Shown: positions 55,093 through 62,836 of the stretch, piece by piece
How the letters are laid out: the number at the start of each line of letters is the position of its first letter
Position numbering within the stretch: the stretch's first letter is position 1
Assembly: GCA_900547165.1 (NCBI GenBank)
Contig: URFZ01000008.1
Coordinates: forward strand, 1 to 64,000
Direction: 5' to 3'
From: an uncultured Eubacteriales bacterium
Lineage (GTDB): Bacteria > Bacillota > Clostridia > Oscillospirales > UBA644
Length of the DNA stretch: 64,000 bases
Program-made: the position numbers and the translations under genes
Notes under the pieces: model-generated
Databases searched by the model: none
What the model was told of the DNA's origin: nothing
Seen by the model: only the letters and a program-made list of their open reading frames with translations

Positions 55093-55563
55093 ATGGCGAT
55101 GAACGTCGCTTTGAGCTCGTTCGGCATTCCCGTTCCCGGCGGGCATTTGTATCTTAACGATATCGTTATCTGCCTTGCGGCGATATTGTTCGATCCTGTC
55201 GCGGCGTTTATGGTCGGCGGTGTCGGCGCGGTTCTCGGAGACCTGTTTTTTTATCCGACCCCGATGTTCGTTTCCCTTGTAACACATGGGCTTCAAGAGG
55301 TCGTTATCTCCGTTTTTTCCCATTACGTTCTTAAAAAACACCCGAAATTCGCTTCGGGTATCGGTGTGACGCTCGGCGCTGTTATAATGGTTGTCGGCTA
55401 CTCGTTCTGCAGAGCTTTTATCTACGCGACGCCCGCAGCGGCTGTGGCAAAACTTCCGTTCCAGATATTGCAGGAGGCTGTCGGCGCGGTTGTCGGAATG
55501 ATTCTGTGCTGGCCGTGCGGTCTTCATAAAGTATATACCGCGAAGATTCTCAAAAACAGATAA
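55093..55563 (+). CDS. ECF transporter S component, 5' end unclear
   Basis: The 156-residue product from ATG 55093 resembles an S component (FGIPVPGGHLYLNDIVICLAAILFDPVAAF, GGVGAVLGDLFFYPTPMFVSLVTHGLQ, each in part). It differs from the first S component and may bind another vitamin. The conserved first helix begins upstream (ILSLCTTAIFMAMNVALS, in frame from 55063), so ATG 55093 would cut it. Either an unusual start is used or the gene is a recent pseudogene or carries a frameshift. No clear ribosome site lies before 55093. Confidence 0.6.
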   Translation: MAMNVALSSFGIPVPGGHLYLNDIVICLAAILFDPVAAFMVGGVGAVLGDLFFYPTPMFVSLVTHGLQEVVISVFSHYVLKKHPKFASGIGVTLGAVIMVVGYSFCRAFIYATPAAAVAKLPFQILQEAVGAVVGMILCWPCGLHKVYTAKILKNR

Positions 55564-55580
55564 ATACGACCTGAATGCGA

Positions 55581-55618
55581 ATGAGCCGCAAAGAAACTTA
55601 TGTTTCTTTGCGGCTCAT
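55581..55618. terminator. Bidirectional terminator between ECF and MerR genes
   Basis: ATGAGCCGCAAAGAAAC pairs perfectly with GTTTCTTTGCGGCTCAT over TTAT, then TTATATTTTG. Confidence 0.9.
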
Positions 55619-55693
55619 TTATATTTTGTATTTTGTAATTTTGCGATTGGAAAAAGTATGCCGTTCGCTTTTATTGCTGCCTGTCGGCAGACG

Positions 55694-56479
55694 TTACTCC
55701 CCGCTTTTTTCTATGGGCAGAATCACCTGCGTGATAAAATCTTTTTCGTCGCGGTGCTGTGCGGGACCTTCAAGGTAAACGTGACGGCAAATTCCTTTCA
55801 GTCTGTATCCCTTTGCCTCTGCGAATGCAATCATCTTGTCTCTGATGTCGGGAATGGTCTCATAACCGCCGTGAAAGAAGACGCAGAGTGCTGTTTCTTC
55901 GTTTAACTTGCGTATAAATTCTCCGTTACTGTCGGGCTTGACCGCAATACAATAAGAAATTCGGTCGTGGTCGGAAAGGGGATATTCGATAAAGTACATT
56001 CTCTTGCTTGTGTCCGAACCATAGCTTCGCATCGCTTCCGTTATGACTTTTCGCAGGTGCACTTTTCTTTCCTCGACTGTCGGCGCACGGAAAGTCTGTG
56101 AAAAAACCGTCTGCGCAGGAACCGTCATTATGCGAAATTCAAAGTCGTTGTCGCTTTTTACGCGCTCTTTCAACTTTTCTATATTCAGATTCAGTTCGTC
56201 GCGGATTTTTTCAAGCCTTGCTATCATCGGGCGCAGGTCGGCATCTTCGTCAAGATACTTTTTTATGTCGTCAAGCGACAGTCCGAGATTTTGAAAAACT
56301 CTTATCGTCCGTATGCGCGTCAGCGTATCCACCGTGTAATATCTGTTTCCCGTAACGCCCTCTTTTTTATCGGCTTCGATAAGACCTTTTGCTTCGTAAT
56401 TCAAAATCATACGGCGGGTTATGTCAAGAGATTTCGCAATTTCCCCGATGGAAAGAAGTTGTTTTTCTTCATTTTTCAT
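55694..56479 (-). CDS. MerR-family regulator with GyrI-like ligand domain
   Basis: The 261-residue protein has a MerR winged helix (about 8-75; SIGEIAKSLDITRRMILNYEAKGLI), a coiled-coil dimer helix (about 90-118) and a C-terminal GyrI-like/BmrR-type effector domain (about 125-261). This architecture is typical of multidrug-responsive activators. ATG 56479 is preferred because GGAGAAAT lies 7 bp upstream; ATG 56524 would fall in the operator. It has a perfect consensus promoter and a perfect 16-bp palindrome upstream, and it diverges from an EamA exporter gene, its likely target. Confidence 0.85.
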   Translation of the reverse strand: MKNEEKQLLSIGEIAKSLDITRRMILNYEAKGLIEADKKEGVTGNRYYTVDTLTRIRTIRVFQNLGLSLDDIKKYLDEDADLRPMIARLEKIRDELNLNIEKLKERVKSDNDFEFRIMTVPAQTVFSQTFRAPTVEERKVHLRKVITEAMRSYGSDTSKRMYFIEYPLSDHDRISYCIAVKPDSNGEFIRKLNEETALCVFFHGGYETIPDIRDKMIAFAEAKGYRLKGICRHVYLEGPAQHRDEKDFITQVILPIEKSGE

Positions 56480-56518
56480 GAAATTTCTCCGAAATACAAA
56501 ATTTTTCACAAAAAGGTA

Positions 56519-56549
56519 TTGCATCGTACATCGATGTACGGTGTATAAT
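56519..56549 (+). promoter_or_regulatory. MerR-type promoter and palindromic operator
   Basis: On the plus strand TTGCAT (56519-56524) and TATAAT (56544-56549) are 19 bp apart, with CGTACATCGATGTACG (56525-56540) filling the spacer. This is the layout of MerR-activated promoters and points toward the EamA gene. Confidence 0.6.
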
Positions 56550-56550
56550 C

Positions 56551-56579
56551 ATTATACAATAAACGGTTCGCTGTGTCAA
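56551..56579 (-). promoter_or_regulatory. Consensus promoter of the MerR gene
   Basis: Minus-strand TTGACA (56579-56574), 17-bp spacer, TATAAT (56556-56551). Transcription would start next to the palindrome at 56525-56540, fitting autorepression. GTATAAT/ATTATAC (56542-56556) is a further dyad. Confidence 0.75.
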
Positions 56580-56735
56580 GCATGGCGAAGCAGACGTTAA
56601 AATTTTGCAAACATCGGGGAAGCCCCCTCTTTCTCCGAAGTTATATATTCACCTTCTTATCCCTTGCCGCCCGAACGGTCCCCTCCGTTTGAGCGGCACT
56701 TCCCTTTTTATGTGCCTCCCCTGTCGGAAAAAGTA
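56580..56735 (+). other. Intergenic C-rich remnant before the EamA gene
   Basis: No gene is seen. The plus strand is C/T-rich with CCCCCTC, CCCCTCCG and CCTCCCCTG motifs, resembling decayed copies of noncoding repeats common in gut Bacillota. A weak GGGG/CCCC hairpin lies at about 56618. Confidence 0.35.
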
Positions 56736-56764
56736 TTGAAAAGACGCAAAATGTGTGGTATAAT
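56736..56764 (+). promoter_or_regulatory. Proximal promoter of the EamA gene
   Basis: TTGAAA (56736-56741), 17-bp spacer, TATAAT (56759-56764). This gives a basal start independent of the upstream MerR-type promoter. Confidence 0.75.
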
Positions 56765-56800
56765 TGTCTTGGAAATAATTGTAAATGCAAGGCGGGCAAT

Positions 56801-57670
56801 ATGCCGAAAATAGGACAAAAAACAAAAGGAATAATATATATCGTCGTTGCGGCGTTCGGCTTTTCCGTTATGTCGCTGTTCGTCAAGCTTGCGGGAGACC
56901 TTCCCGCGTTTCAGAAAGCGTTTTTCAGGAATTTTATCGCGCTGATATTCATAACCGTTATGATGCTGCGTGAAAATATAGGGTTTGCTCCGAAAAAAGA
57001 GAATATTCCGGGACTTCTGGGCAGAAGTCTTTGCGGCACGCTCGGTCTGCTCTGCAATTTTTACGCCCTCGGAACGCTGAACCTCTCGGACGCGAATATG
57101 CTGAACAAGCTCTCGCCTTTTTTCGCGATAATCTTTTCTATATTCCTGCTTCGCGAAAAGCCGACAGCCGCGCAGGTACTCGGTGTTGCGGTCGCGTTCG
57201 GCGGCAGTCTGCTTATCATCAAGCCCGGTTTTGCCGACGCGCAGCTCATTCCCGCTATTGCGGGCGTGTTGGGCGGACTCGGCGCGGGCGCGGCGTACAC
57301 GTTTGTGCGCAAACTCGGAAAAAAAGGGGAGAACAGCAAGAGGATAGTCTTTTATTTTTCCGCGTTCTCGTGCCTGTTCTGCCTGCCGTTTTTGATAGTC
57401 CAATATAAGTCGATGACGTTTTTGCAGACGCTTTATCTTATTTTTGCGGGAACGTTTGCCTGCGTCGGACAACTCGGAATAACAAAAGCGTATCTCTGCG
57501 CGCCCGCGAAAGAGATCTCCGTTTACGATTATACACAAGTCATTTTTGCCGCGCTTCTCGGATTTTTCGTTTTCGGCGATCTGCCCGATATTTGGAGCGT
57601 TCTCGGGTATATCCTTATTTGCGGCGCGGGTGTCGCGATGTTCTTTTACAACAAAAGAAAAGAAGGATAA
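56801..57670 (+). CDS. EamA/DMT-family transporter
   Basis: The 289-residue protein is a ten-helix drug/metabolite transporter of the EamA (10-TMS) type, with two EamA repeats (about 10-140 and 150-285). AAFGFSVMSLFVKLAGDLPAFQKAFFRN and NLSDANMLNKLSPFFAIIF-like segments are typical, read in parts. ATG 56801 is chosen since AAGGCGG lies 8-10 bp upstream; an ATG at 56753 lies inside the promoter. It may export amino acids, nucleosides or toxic metabolites. A divergent MerR gene likely regulates it. Confidence 0.85.
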   Translation: MPKIGQKTKGIIYIVVAAFGFSVMSLFVKLAGDLPAFQKAFFRNFIALIFITVMMLRENIGFAPKKENIPGLLGRSLCGTLGLLCNFYALGTLNLSDANMLNKLSPFFAIIFSIFLLREKPTAAQVLGVAVAFGGSLLIIKPGFADAQLIPAIAGVLGGLGAGAAYTFVRKLGKKGENSKRIVFYFSAFSCLFCLPFLIVQYKSMTFLQTLYLIFAGTFACVGQLGITKAYLCAPAKEISVYDYTQVIFAALLGFFVFGDLPDIWSVLGYILICGAGVAMFFYNKRKEG

Positions 57671-57687
57671 CGCCCACCGGTCGGTTT

Positions 57688-57727
57688 CATTGAAAAGTTG
57701 AGCAGTTTTCAATACTACTTTTCAATG
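57688..57727 (+). repeat. Perfect 11-bp inverted repeat after the EamA gene
   Basis: CATTGAAAAGT (57688-57698) and ACTTTTCAATG (57717-57727) frame an 18-nt loop. There is no T-run after it on either strand, so it is not a standard terminator. Confidence 0.6.
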
Positions 57728-57793
57728 AGAATTTGAAGAGCCGTGAAAAAGTCGCGGGTTTGAGCAAAAACGGATTAAACAGTCGGCGGCGGA

Positions 57794-57822
57794 TTGACAA
57801 ACAGCGGCGTCTGTGGTAAAAT
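57794..57822 (+). promoter_or_regulatory. Promoter of murT-gatD
   Basis: TTGACA (57794-57799), 17-bp spacer, TAAAAT (57817-57822). The leader holds a GAACTTC/GAAGTTC hairpin near 57852-57873. Confidence 0.75.
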
Positions 57823-57916
57823 TAAAAAATAAGGCGTCAGAAAGCGGTCGGAACTTCGGAAAACGGAAGTTCGTCCGAAAAAACGGCGCGACGAGATTAT
57901 AAGGAAGTATCGTAAT

Positions 57917-59308
57917 ATGTCAAAAGTACGCTTTTATATCGCGATGGCGGCGGCAAAAACGGCGCACCGTTTGCTCCGTCTTTGCGGACGTGCGGCAACG
58001 CACACTCCGGGCGCGGTCGCAACAAAACTTTGCCCCGACTTTTTGCGTTATCTGCAAAAACCCGAAACGCTTATCTGTGTGACGGGTACGGACGGTAAAA
58101 CAACGGTCAGCAACCTGCTGGCAACCGTTTTGCAGAATAACGGTTACACGGTCACAAACAACAGTTACGGCTCGAATATCTGCGAGGGTGTTGTTTCTGC
58201 GCTGCTGACGGATGCAACGTTTTCGGGCAAACCGAAAAAGCAGGTCGGCGTGCTTGAAGTTGATGAGCGCAGTTCGCTCAAAGTCTATAAATACCTGACG
58301 CCCGATATTCTTATCTGCAACAATATAATGCGCGATTCGTTAAAGCGCAATGCGCACACCGAATTTATTTGCTATATTCTGAACAAGCAGCTGCCGTCGA
58401 GCACAAAAGTTGTGCTGAATGCGGACGATCTTATCTGCTCGGGACTGTTTCCGAACAATAAGGACAGAACGTATTTCGGCGTTTCCGCAGACCGTCCCGA
58501 AAACGGCGCGGCGACGGACGAAGCGCTGCGCGACATCGTTTACTGCCCGAAATGCGGCGCAAAACTCGAAACGGAATATGTCAGATACAATCATATCGGA
58601 AGACATCATTGTTCCTCCTGCGGCTTTGCTTCGCCGAAACCCGATTATGACGTGACGGCAATAAACCGCGAAAAAGGCACGTTTACGGTCACCCATAACG
58701 GCGTTGATGAAGAATATAAGATAGTCAACGACAATATAATCAATATCTATAACAGCTGCGCGGTCATATCCGTTCTTCATACGTTCGGTCTTGATTATGA
58801 AAAGATACACAACGCGTTTGAGACCGTGAAGATAGTAAGTTCGCGTTTTGACATCAAAAAGGTGGGCGACTATACTATCATCGGGCAACTTGCAAAAGGG
58901 CAGAACCCCGTTGCGTGCGCGATGGCTTACAGATATGCCGCGTCGTATAAGACCGCAGACCCCGAAGCGAAAAAAAGCGTTCTCGTACTTGTAGACGACG
59001 TGGGCGACAACTCGGGAAATTCCGAAAGCACCTGTTGGCTTTACGACTGCGATTACAGCGCGCTTTGCTCCCCGACGATAGGACAGATAGTTTTTTCCGG
59101 TCCGCGCTGCCTTGACCATAAACTGCGCGCGCTTATGGCGGGTGTCGATGAATCAAAGATAGTTACCTGCCCGACATTCACGGGCGGCGTGAAACTTGTA
59201 GATACCGAAAAATACAAAGACATTTTTGTTTTGTTTGACCCGTATCTGATAGCGGAGGGGAATGCGGCGAAACGTTATCTTGAAGAGAAAGGGGGCGCGG
59301 CGAAATGA
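57917..59308 (+). CDS. murT: Lipid II isoglutaminyl synthase subunit MurT
   Basis: MurT with GatD amidates the D-Glu of lipid II to D-isoglutamine, ATP-dependently, at the inner membrane face. The 463-residue protein is Mur-ligase-like with Walker A GTDGKTT (57-63) and the MurT-specific zinc ribbon, CPKC (210-213) and CSSC (232-235). The C-terminal DUF1727 part contains WLYDCDYS, where the usual motif is WxxDxDF, keeping the key Asp. It overlaps gatD as ATGA. The catalytic residues I can check are intact. Confidence 0.92.
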   Translation: MSKVRFYIAMAAAKTAHRLLRLCGRAATHTPGAVATKLCPDFLRYLQKPETLICVTGTDGKTTVSNLLATVLQNNGYTVTNNSYGSNICEGVVSALLTDATFSGKPKKQVGVLEVDERSSLKVYKYLTPDILICNNIMRDSLKRNAHTEFICYILNKQLPSSTKVVLNADDLICSGLFPNNKDRTYFGVSADRPENGAATDEALRDIVYCPKCGAKLETEYVRYNHIGRHHCSSCGFASPKPDYDVTAINREKGTFTVTHNGVDEEYKIVNDNIINIYNSCAVISVLHTFGLDYEKIHNAFETVKIVSSRFDIKKVGDYTIIGQLAKGQNPVACAMAYRYAASYKTADPEAKKSVLVLVDDVGDNSGNSESTCWLYDCDYSALCSPTIGQIVFSGPRCLDHKLRALMAGVDESKIVTCPTFTGGVKLVDTEKYKDIFVLFDPYLIAEGNAAKRYLEEKGGAAK

Positions 59309-60015
59309 AGATAGAATTTCTTTTCGGCGAGGTCTGCAACTTTTACGGCGACCCGCAAAATGTGACATATCTTGCCCAAAGCGCGAAAAACGCGGAAATT
59401 ATAAACACCTCTTTGCTTGACGAGCCGTATTTTGTCCGCGAACGCCCCGATATCGTCGTTATGGCGTCGATGAGCGAAAGCACGCAAAGAAAAGTCATTG
59501 AAAAACTCCGTCCGTATATGGCAAGGATCAACGACCTGATAAACGACGGCGTAGTCTTTCTCTGCACGGGCAATTCCTGTGAGATATTCTGCAAAAAAAT
59601 AAATTATGTGACCGAAGAAATAACCGCCGAGGGGCTCGGACTTTTCGACCTTGAAGTAAAGACCGACCTTTTTGCGCGTTATAACGGAAAAGTTCTCGGA
59701 AAAGCCGACGGCGTTACCGTTACGGGCTTCCGCTCCCAATTCGGGAAGATATACGGCGATAATTCGTCCTGCTTTTTCTGTGAAGTCGAGCGCGGAATGG
59801 GCATAAACGAAAACAGCCGCTTTGAGGGTATGCGAAAGAACAATTTCATCGGTACGCAAGTTCTCGGTCCCATTCTTCCTCTTAACCCCGAATTTTGCGA
59901 ATATATTCTGCGTCTTGCGGGCGAAAAGAACCCCGTTGCGGCGCATAAAGAGGCTGCGACGGCGGCTTTTGAACAGCGTCTTCGTGAGTTCTCCGACCCG
60001 AAAGTTAGATTTTGA
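59305..60015 (+). CDS. gatD: GatD-like type 1 glutamine amidotransferase lacking the catalytic His
   Basis: GatD normally frees ammonia from glutamine for MurT. The 236-residue protein has the CobB/CobQ-like amidotransferase fold and starts MKIEFLFGEVCNFYGD, with FYGD matching the family LYGD. The nucleophile-elbow Cys87 is present but in FLCTGNS instead of the usual CGGYQ. The C-terminal GTYxHGP motif reads GTQVLGP (183-189), with Leu187 in place of the catalytic His, and the GFENHxG motif reads GFRSQFG. Glutaminase activity is therefore doubtful. Overlap with murT (ATGA) indicates a joint complex. Confidence 0.85.
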   Translation: MKIEFLFGEVCNFYGDPQNVTYLAQSAKNAEIINTSLLDEPYFVRERPDIVVMASMSESTQRKVIEKLRPYMARINDLINDGVVFLCTGNSCEIFCKKINYVTEEITAEGLGLFDLEVKTDLFARYNGKVLGKADGVTVTGFRSQFGKIYGDNSSCFFCEVERGMGINENSRFEGMRKNNFIGTQVLGPILPLNPEFCEYILRLAGEKNPVAAHKEAATAAFEQRLREFSDPKVRF

Positions 60016-60021
60016 AACAAC

Positions 60022-60061
60022 AAGTGGCTGTAAAAAAACGTAAGTTTTTTTACAGCCACTT
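60022..60061 (+). terminator. murT-gatD terminator hairpin (A/U-apical type)
   Basis: AAGTGGCTGTAAAAAAAC pairs with GTTTTTTTACAGCCACTT over a GTAA tetraloop, then TCTTTATTT. Confidence 0.75.
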
Positions 60062-60337
60062 TCTTTATTTCCCTTATACGGAAGCGTTTTTCCGTTCTCT
60101 TGAATCAATGACCTTCCGCCGCGCCTTTTGTGGGTGGGGAGAGAGAGTTCGGAATCCTGCCTGTTTCCGAACGCGCGGCGCGGCGTTCTGTCATCATTGC
60201 CGTGCGGACGAAAGAAGGCCTTTGTGAGAGATACATTCGGATATCTTCCGTCTTTTCTTCTGGCAAATACAATATACGAAAATGACCGTCCGATAAACAG
60301 GACTTTGCCGCGCGCAAAATGAATATACGAAAAAAAC
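60062..60337 (+). other. Intergenic region without gene
   Basis: No convincing gene. A perfect GTTCGGAA/TTCCGAAC hairpin (60147-60172) and G-rich and GC-rich stretches near 60130-60185 resemble decayed repeats. The right part is A-rich with two AATATACGAAAA copies (60269 and 60322). Confidence 0.4.
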
Positions 60338-60379
60338 AAGACTTTCGACGGAAAACCGCATTTCTCCGTCGGAAGTCTT
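60338..60379 (-). terminator. Terminator of the pst-phoR operon
   Basis: AAGACTTTCGACGGA pairs with TCCGTCGGAAGTCTT (one mismatch). On the minus strand the stem runs into GTTTTTTT. The T-run on the plus side is weaker. Confidence 0.8.
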
Positions 60380-60440
60380 TGATTTTTGTTATGTCCGTCG
60401 ACCTCGCCTTTTGATTGCGTGAAAGGTGAGCCCGTTCGGT

Positions 60441-62117
60441 TCAGTCGTCCGAATGGTCTTCCGGGTCTTTGGGAAGGTAGACTTTAAAGGTTGTTCCGAT
60501 GCCTTGCGCGCTGTCAAGGCTTATTCTGCCGCCCAGATACGAAACCGCGTGCTTGACTATCGAAAGCCCCAGCCCCGCGCCGCCTGTCTCTTTCGAGCGG
60601 CTCTTGTCGGTGCGGTAGAACCTCTCGAACACCCTGTCAAGGTCTTCGGGCGGGATTCCGATGCCTGTATCGGAAACCGTGATGACCGCCTCGTTTTCTT
60701 CTTTGCCGACGGTCACACCGACTTTGCCGCCCGCTTCGGTGTAACGGAGCGCATTGTCGCAAAGATTGTAAACTATCTCGTGCAGAAGTCTGCGAACGCC
60801 CGTCACGGTAATTTCTTCGCCGCCGACGGAAATTTTGATGTCTTTATCCTTTGCGGTCGCCGCAAGCGCACCGACTTCCTCTTCAGCAAGCGCGAGCAAG
60901 TCAACTTCTTCTTTCGGGAACTCCGCGTTTTCGTCAAGCTGCGAAAGCCCGATGATGTCATCGACAAGCGTAACGAGCCTCGACGCTTCAGAGTGTATTC
61001 TCGAAACGAAGCGCGGCATATCTTCCGCTTTGACAAGCCCGTTTTCCATAAGTTCAGAGCAGCCCATTATCGAGTGCAGCGGCGTTTTCAGTTCGTGCGA
61101 AACGTTTGCCGTAAATTCGCGTCTGTTTCTTTCCGCAAACGCTTTTTCGGTTATATCGAAAACCAAAAGCACGGTGCCGCCCGCATTCGGCGGTGTTCCT
61201 ATGCGGCTTGCGTTCATCTGATAAATTTTGCCGTTTCTTTCCGTCTGTAATTGCGCGCTGCCATTTTCCTTGGCTTCCGCTATCGTTTTGCCGACTTCAA
61301 GACTTCTGTCAACCGTCAAAAAGTCCTGTCCCACACATTTTTCGTCCGTGCCGAACACCGCTTCCGCCGCAGGGTTTATGCTCAGAACAGTGTTGTTTGC
61401 GTTCAACAGCACAAGACCCTCTTTCATGCTTTTGATAACGGCGTAAAACTCGGCTTTATCCGTTTTTGATTTCTTCAACTGTGCGCCTATGAGCCTGTTC
61501 TGTTTTTCTATCTTGACAAGCAGCGGCGAAAGTTCGTCGTATACGTTGTTTTCCAGCGGTTTGTCAAGGTCGAGCGAGTTGAGCGGTTCAACTATCTTTT
61601 TCGAAAGACTGCGTGCGAGCAGAAGCGATACTATCAGCGCTATCGCGATGACCACGATAAGCGGCTGCACCATTCCGAGCACAAGCGTCAGCACGGTAAG
61701 TCTTTTGACCGCAACGCGGAGCACCGTTCCGTCATTCAGTTTTTTTGCGTAATAAACGGTTTCTTCCGTGAGCGTTGTCGAATATCTCGAACTCTGCCCG
61801 AAACCCGTTTCGAACGCCTGAGCAACTTCCTGTCTGTCCTTATGGTTCTCCATGTTCGCCGTGTCGCCCTCGGAATCGAAAATAACTTTGCCGTCAGCAG
61901 CTATCCATGTGAAACGGCACGACTTTTCATCTACGCTTTCGAGATAGTCAAGCCCGTTTTTCTCAACGGCGGTCGATGCCAGCGCAAGTTCGGATTGCAG
62001 ATTGTCTTTCTGCACAGATGTGAAGTGGCTGTAAAGGATTCCGAGAATCAGCACAAAGCACGCCGCAAGAACGACTGCGGCAACCGCGATTATCGAACGG
62101 AATATTTTTTTCGTCAT
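60441..62117 (-). CDS. phoR: PhoR-like sensor histidine kinase
   Basis: This membrane histidine kinase probably senses phosphate status through the Pst-PhoU complex. The 558-residue protein has two membrane spans (about 8-29 and 147-168) framing an extracellular domain, a HAMP-like linker, a PAS domain (about 225-320; SMKEGLVLLNANNTVLSINPAAEAVFG in parts), the His box ANVSHELKTPLHSI, and ATPase N and G boxes (NLCDNALRYT, DTGIGIPPEDLDRVFERFYRTDKSRS). It is last in pstA-pstB-phoU-phoR. The cognate response regulator is not adjacent here, though the usual order places phoP before phoR. Confidence 0.9.
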   Translation of the reverse strand: MTKKIFRSIIAVAAVVLAACFVLILGILYSHFTSVQKDNLQSELALASTAVEKNGLDYLESVDEKSCRFTWIAADGKVIFDSEGDTANMENHKDRQEVAQAFETGFGQSSRYSTTLTEETVYYAKKLNDGTVLRVAVKRLTVLTLVLGMVQPLIVVIAIALIVSLLLARSLSKKIVEPLNSLDLDKPLENNVYDELSPLLVKIEKQNRLIGAQLKKSKTDKAEFYAVIKSMKEGLVLLNANNTVLSINPAAEAVFGTDEKCVGQDFLTVDRSLEVGKTIAEAKENGSAQLQTERNGKIYQMNASRIGTPPNAGGTVLLVFDITEKAFAERNRREFTANVSHELKTPLHSIMGCSELMENGLVKAEDMPRFVSRIHSEASRLVTLVDDIIGLSQLDENAEFPKEEVDLLALAEEEVGALAATAKDKDIKISVGGEEITVTGVRRLLHEIVYNLCDNALRYTEAGGKVGVTVGKEENEAVITVSDTGIGIPPEDLDRVFERFYRTDKSRSKETGGAGLGLSIVKHAVSYLGGRISLDSAQGIGTTFKVYLPKDPEDHSDD

Positions 62118-62185
62118 TGTTTATGTCCCTTTCTTTCGGGCATTTTTCGCACGATGTTCCGCCGTATGCCCTTTTCGTCGGAGCG

Positions 62186-62836
62186 TCACACGGTCTGCTC
62201 TTTGTGAACTCCCGTCACGGAAAAGATGACCCATTCCGCGATGTTCACCGCATGGTCGCCGATACGTTCAAAATATTTTGCTATCATCAGCAGATCGAGC
62301 GCGTGTTCTCCGTCTGCGGGTCTTTGGGCTATCATGTTTATAAGCGAACGCTTGACTTTGAGGAAATAATCGTCCACCGTGTCGTCGTGCGCTATCGCCT
62401 GTTGAGCAATGCCCACATCTCTTTTTATGAAAGCGTCAATGCTCTCCGTCACCATGCGTATGGTCGCTTCCGCCATAAGACAAATGGGTTCGCAGTCAAC
62501 GCCCGCCTTTTTGTCTATAAAGGTGATTATTTCCGCGATGTCCGACGCCTGATCGCCTATTCTTTCAAGGTCGGTTATCATTTTCAGCGCCGCGGATATT
62601 TGACGCAGGTCTCTTGCCACGGGCTGCTGTTGAAGCAGCATTTTCAGGCAAAGAGATTCTATATCTCTTTCTTTTTGATTTATTTCCGCTTCGAGCGGCT
62701 CCACTTTCGCCGCCGTTTTTTCGTCAGCCGTCGTCAGCGCTTTCGCAGCGTCGGCTATCGCCTCTTCGCAGAGCGCGCCCATTTCTATAAGTTCCTTGCT
62801 CAGCGTTGCCAGCTGTTCGTCAAATCTGCTTCTCAT
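62186..62836 (-). CDS. phoU: Phosphate transport regulator PhoU
   Basis: PhoU links the Pst transporter to the PhoR kinase and prevents phosphate toxicity. The 216-residue protein consists of two PhoU three-helix repeats, seen in RFDEQLATLSKELIEMG and the second DLERIGDQASDIAEI-type motif repeated as YFERIGDHAVNIAEW. These E/DRxxDxxxxI/D metal-binding motifs are intact. The start overlaps the pstB stop by one base (TAATG). Confidence 0.95.
   Translation of the reverse strand: MRSRFDEQLATLSKELIEMGALCEEAIADAAKALTTADEKTAAKVEPLEAEINQKERDIESLCLKMLLQQQPVARDLRQISAALKMITDLERIGDQASDIAEIITFIDKKAGVDCEPICLMAEATIRMVTESIDAFIKRDVGIAQQAIAHDDTVDDYFLKVKRSLINMIAQRPADGEHALDLLMIAKYFERIGDHAVNIAEWVIFSVTGVHKEQTV

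Noticed and set aside
60147..60172. T-arm-like segment suggesting a tRNA or attachment site
   Set aside because: GTTCGGAATCC resembles a tRNA T-arm, but no acceptor, D or anticodon stems can be built around it; it is a simple hairpin.
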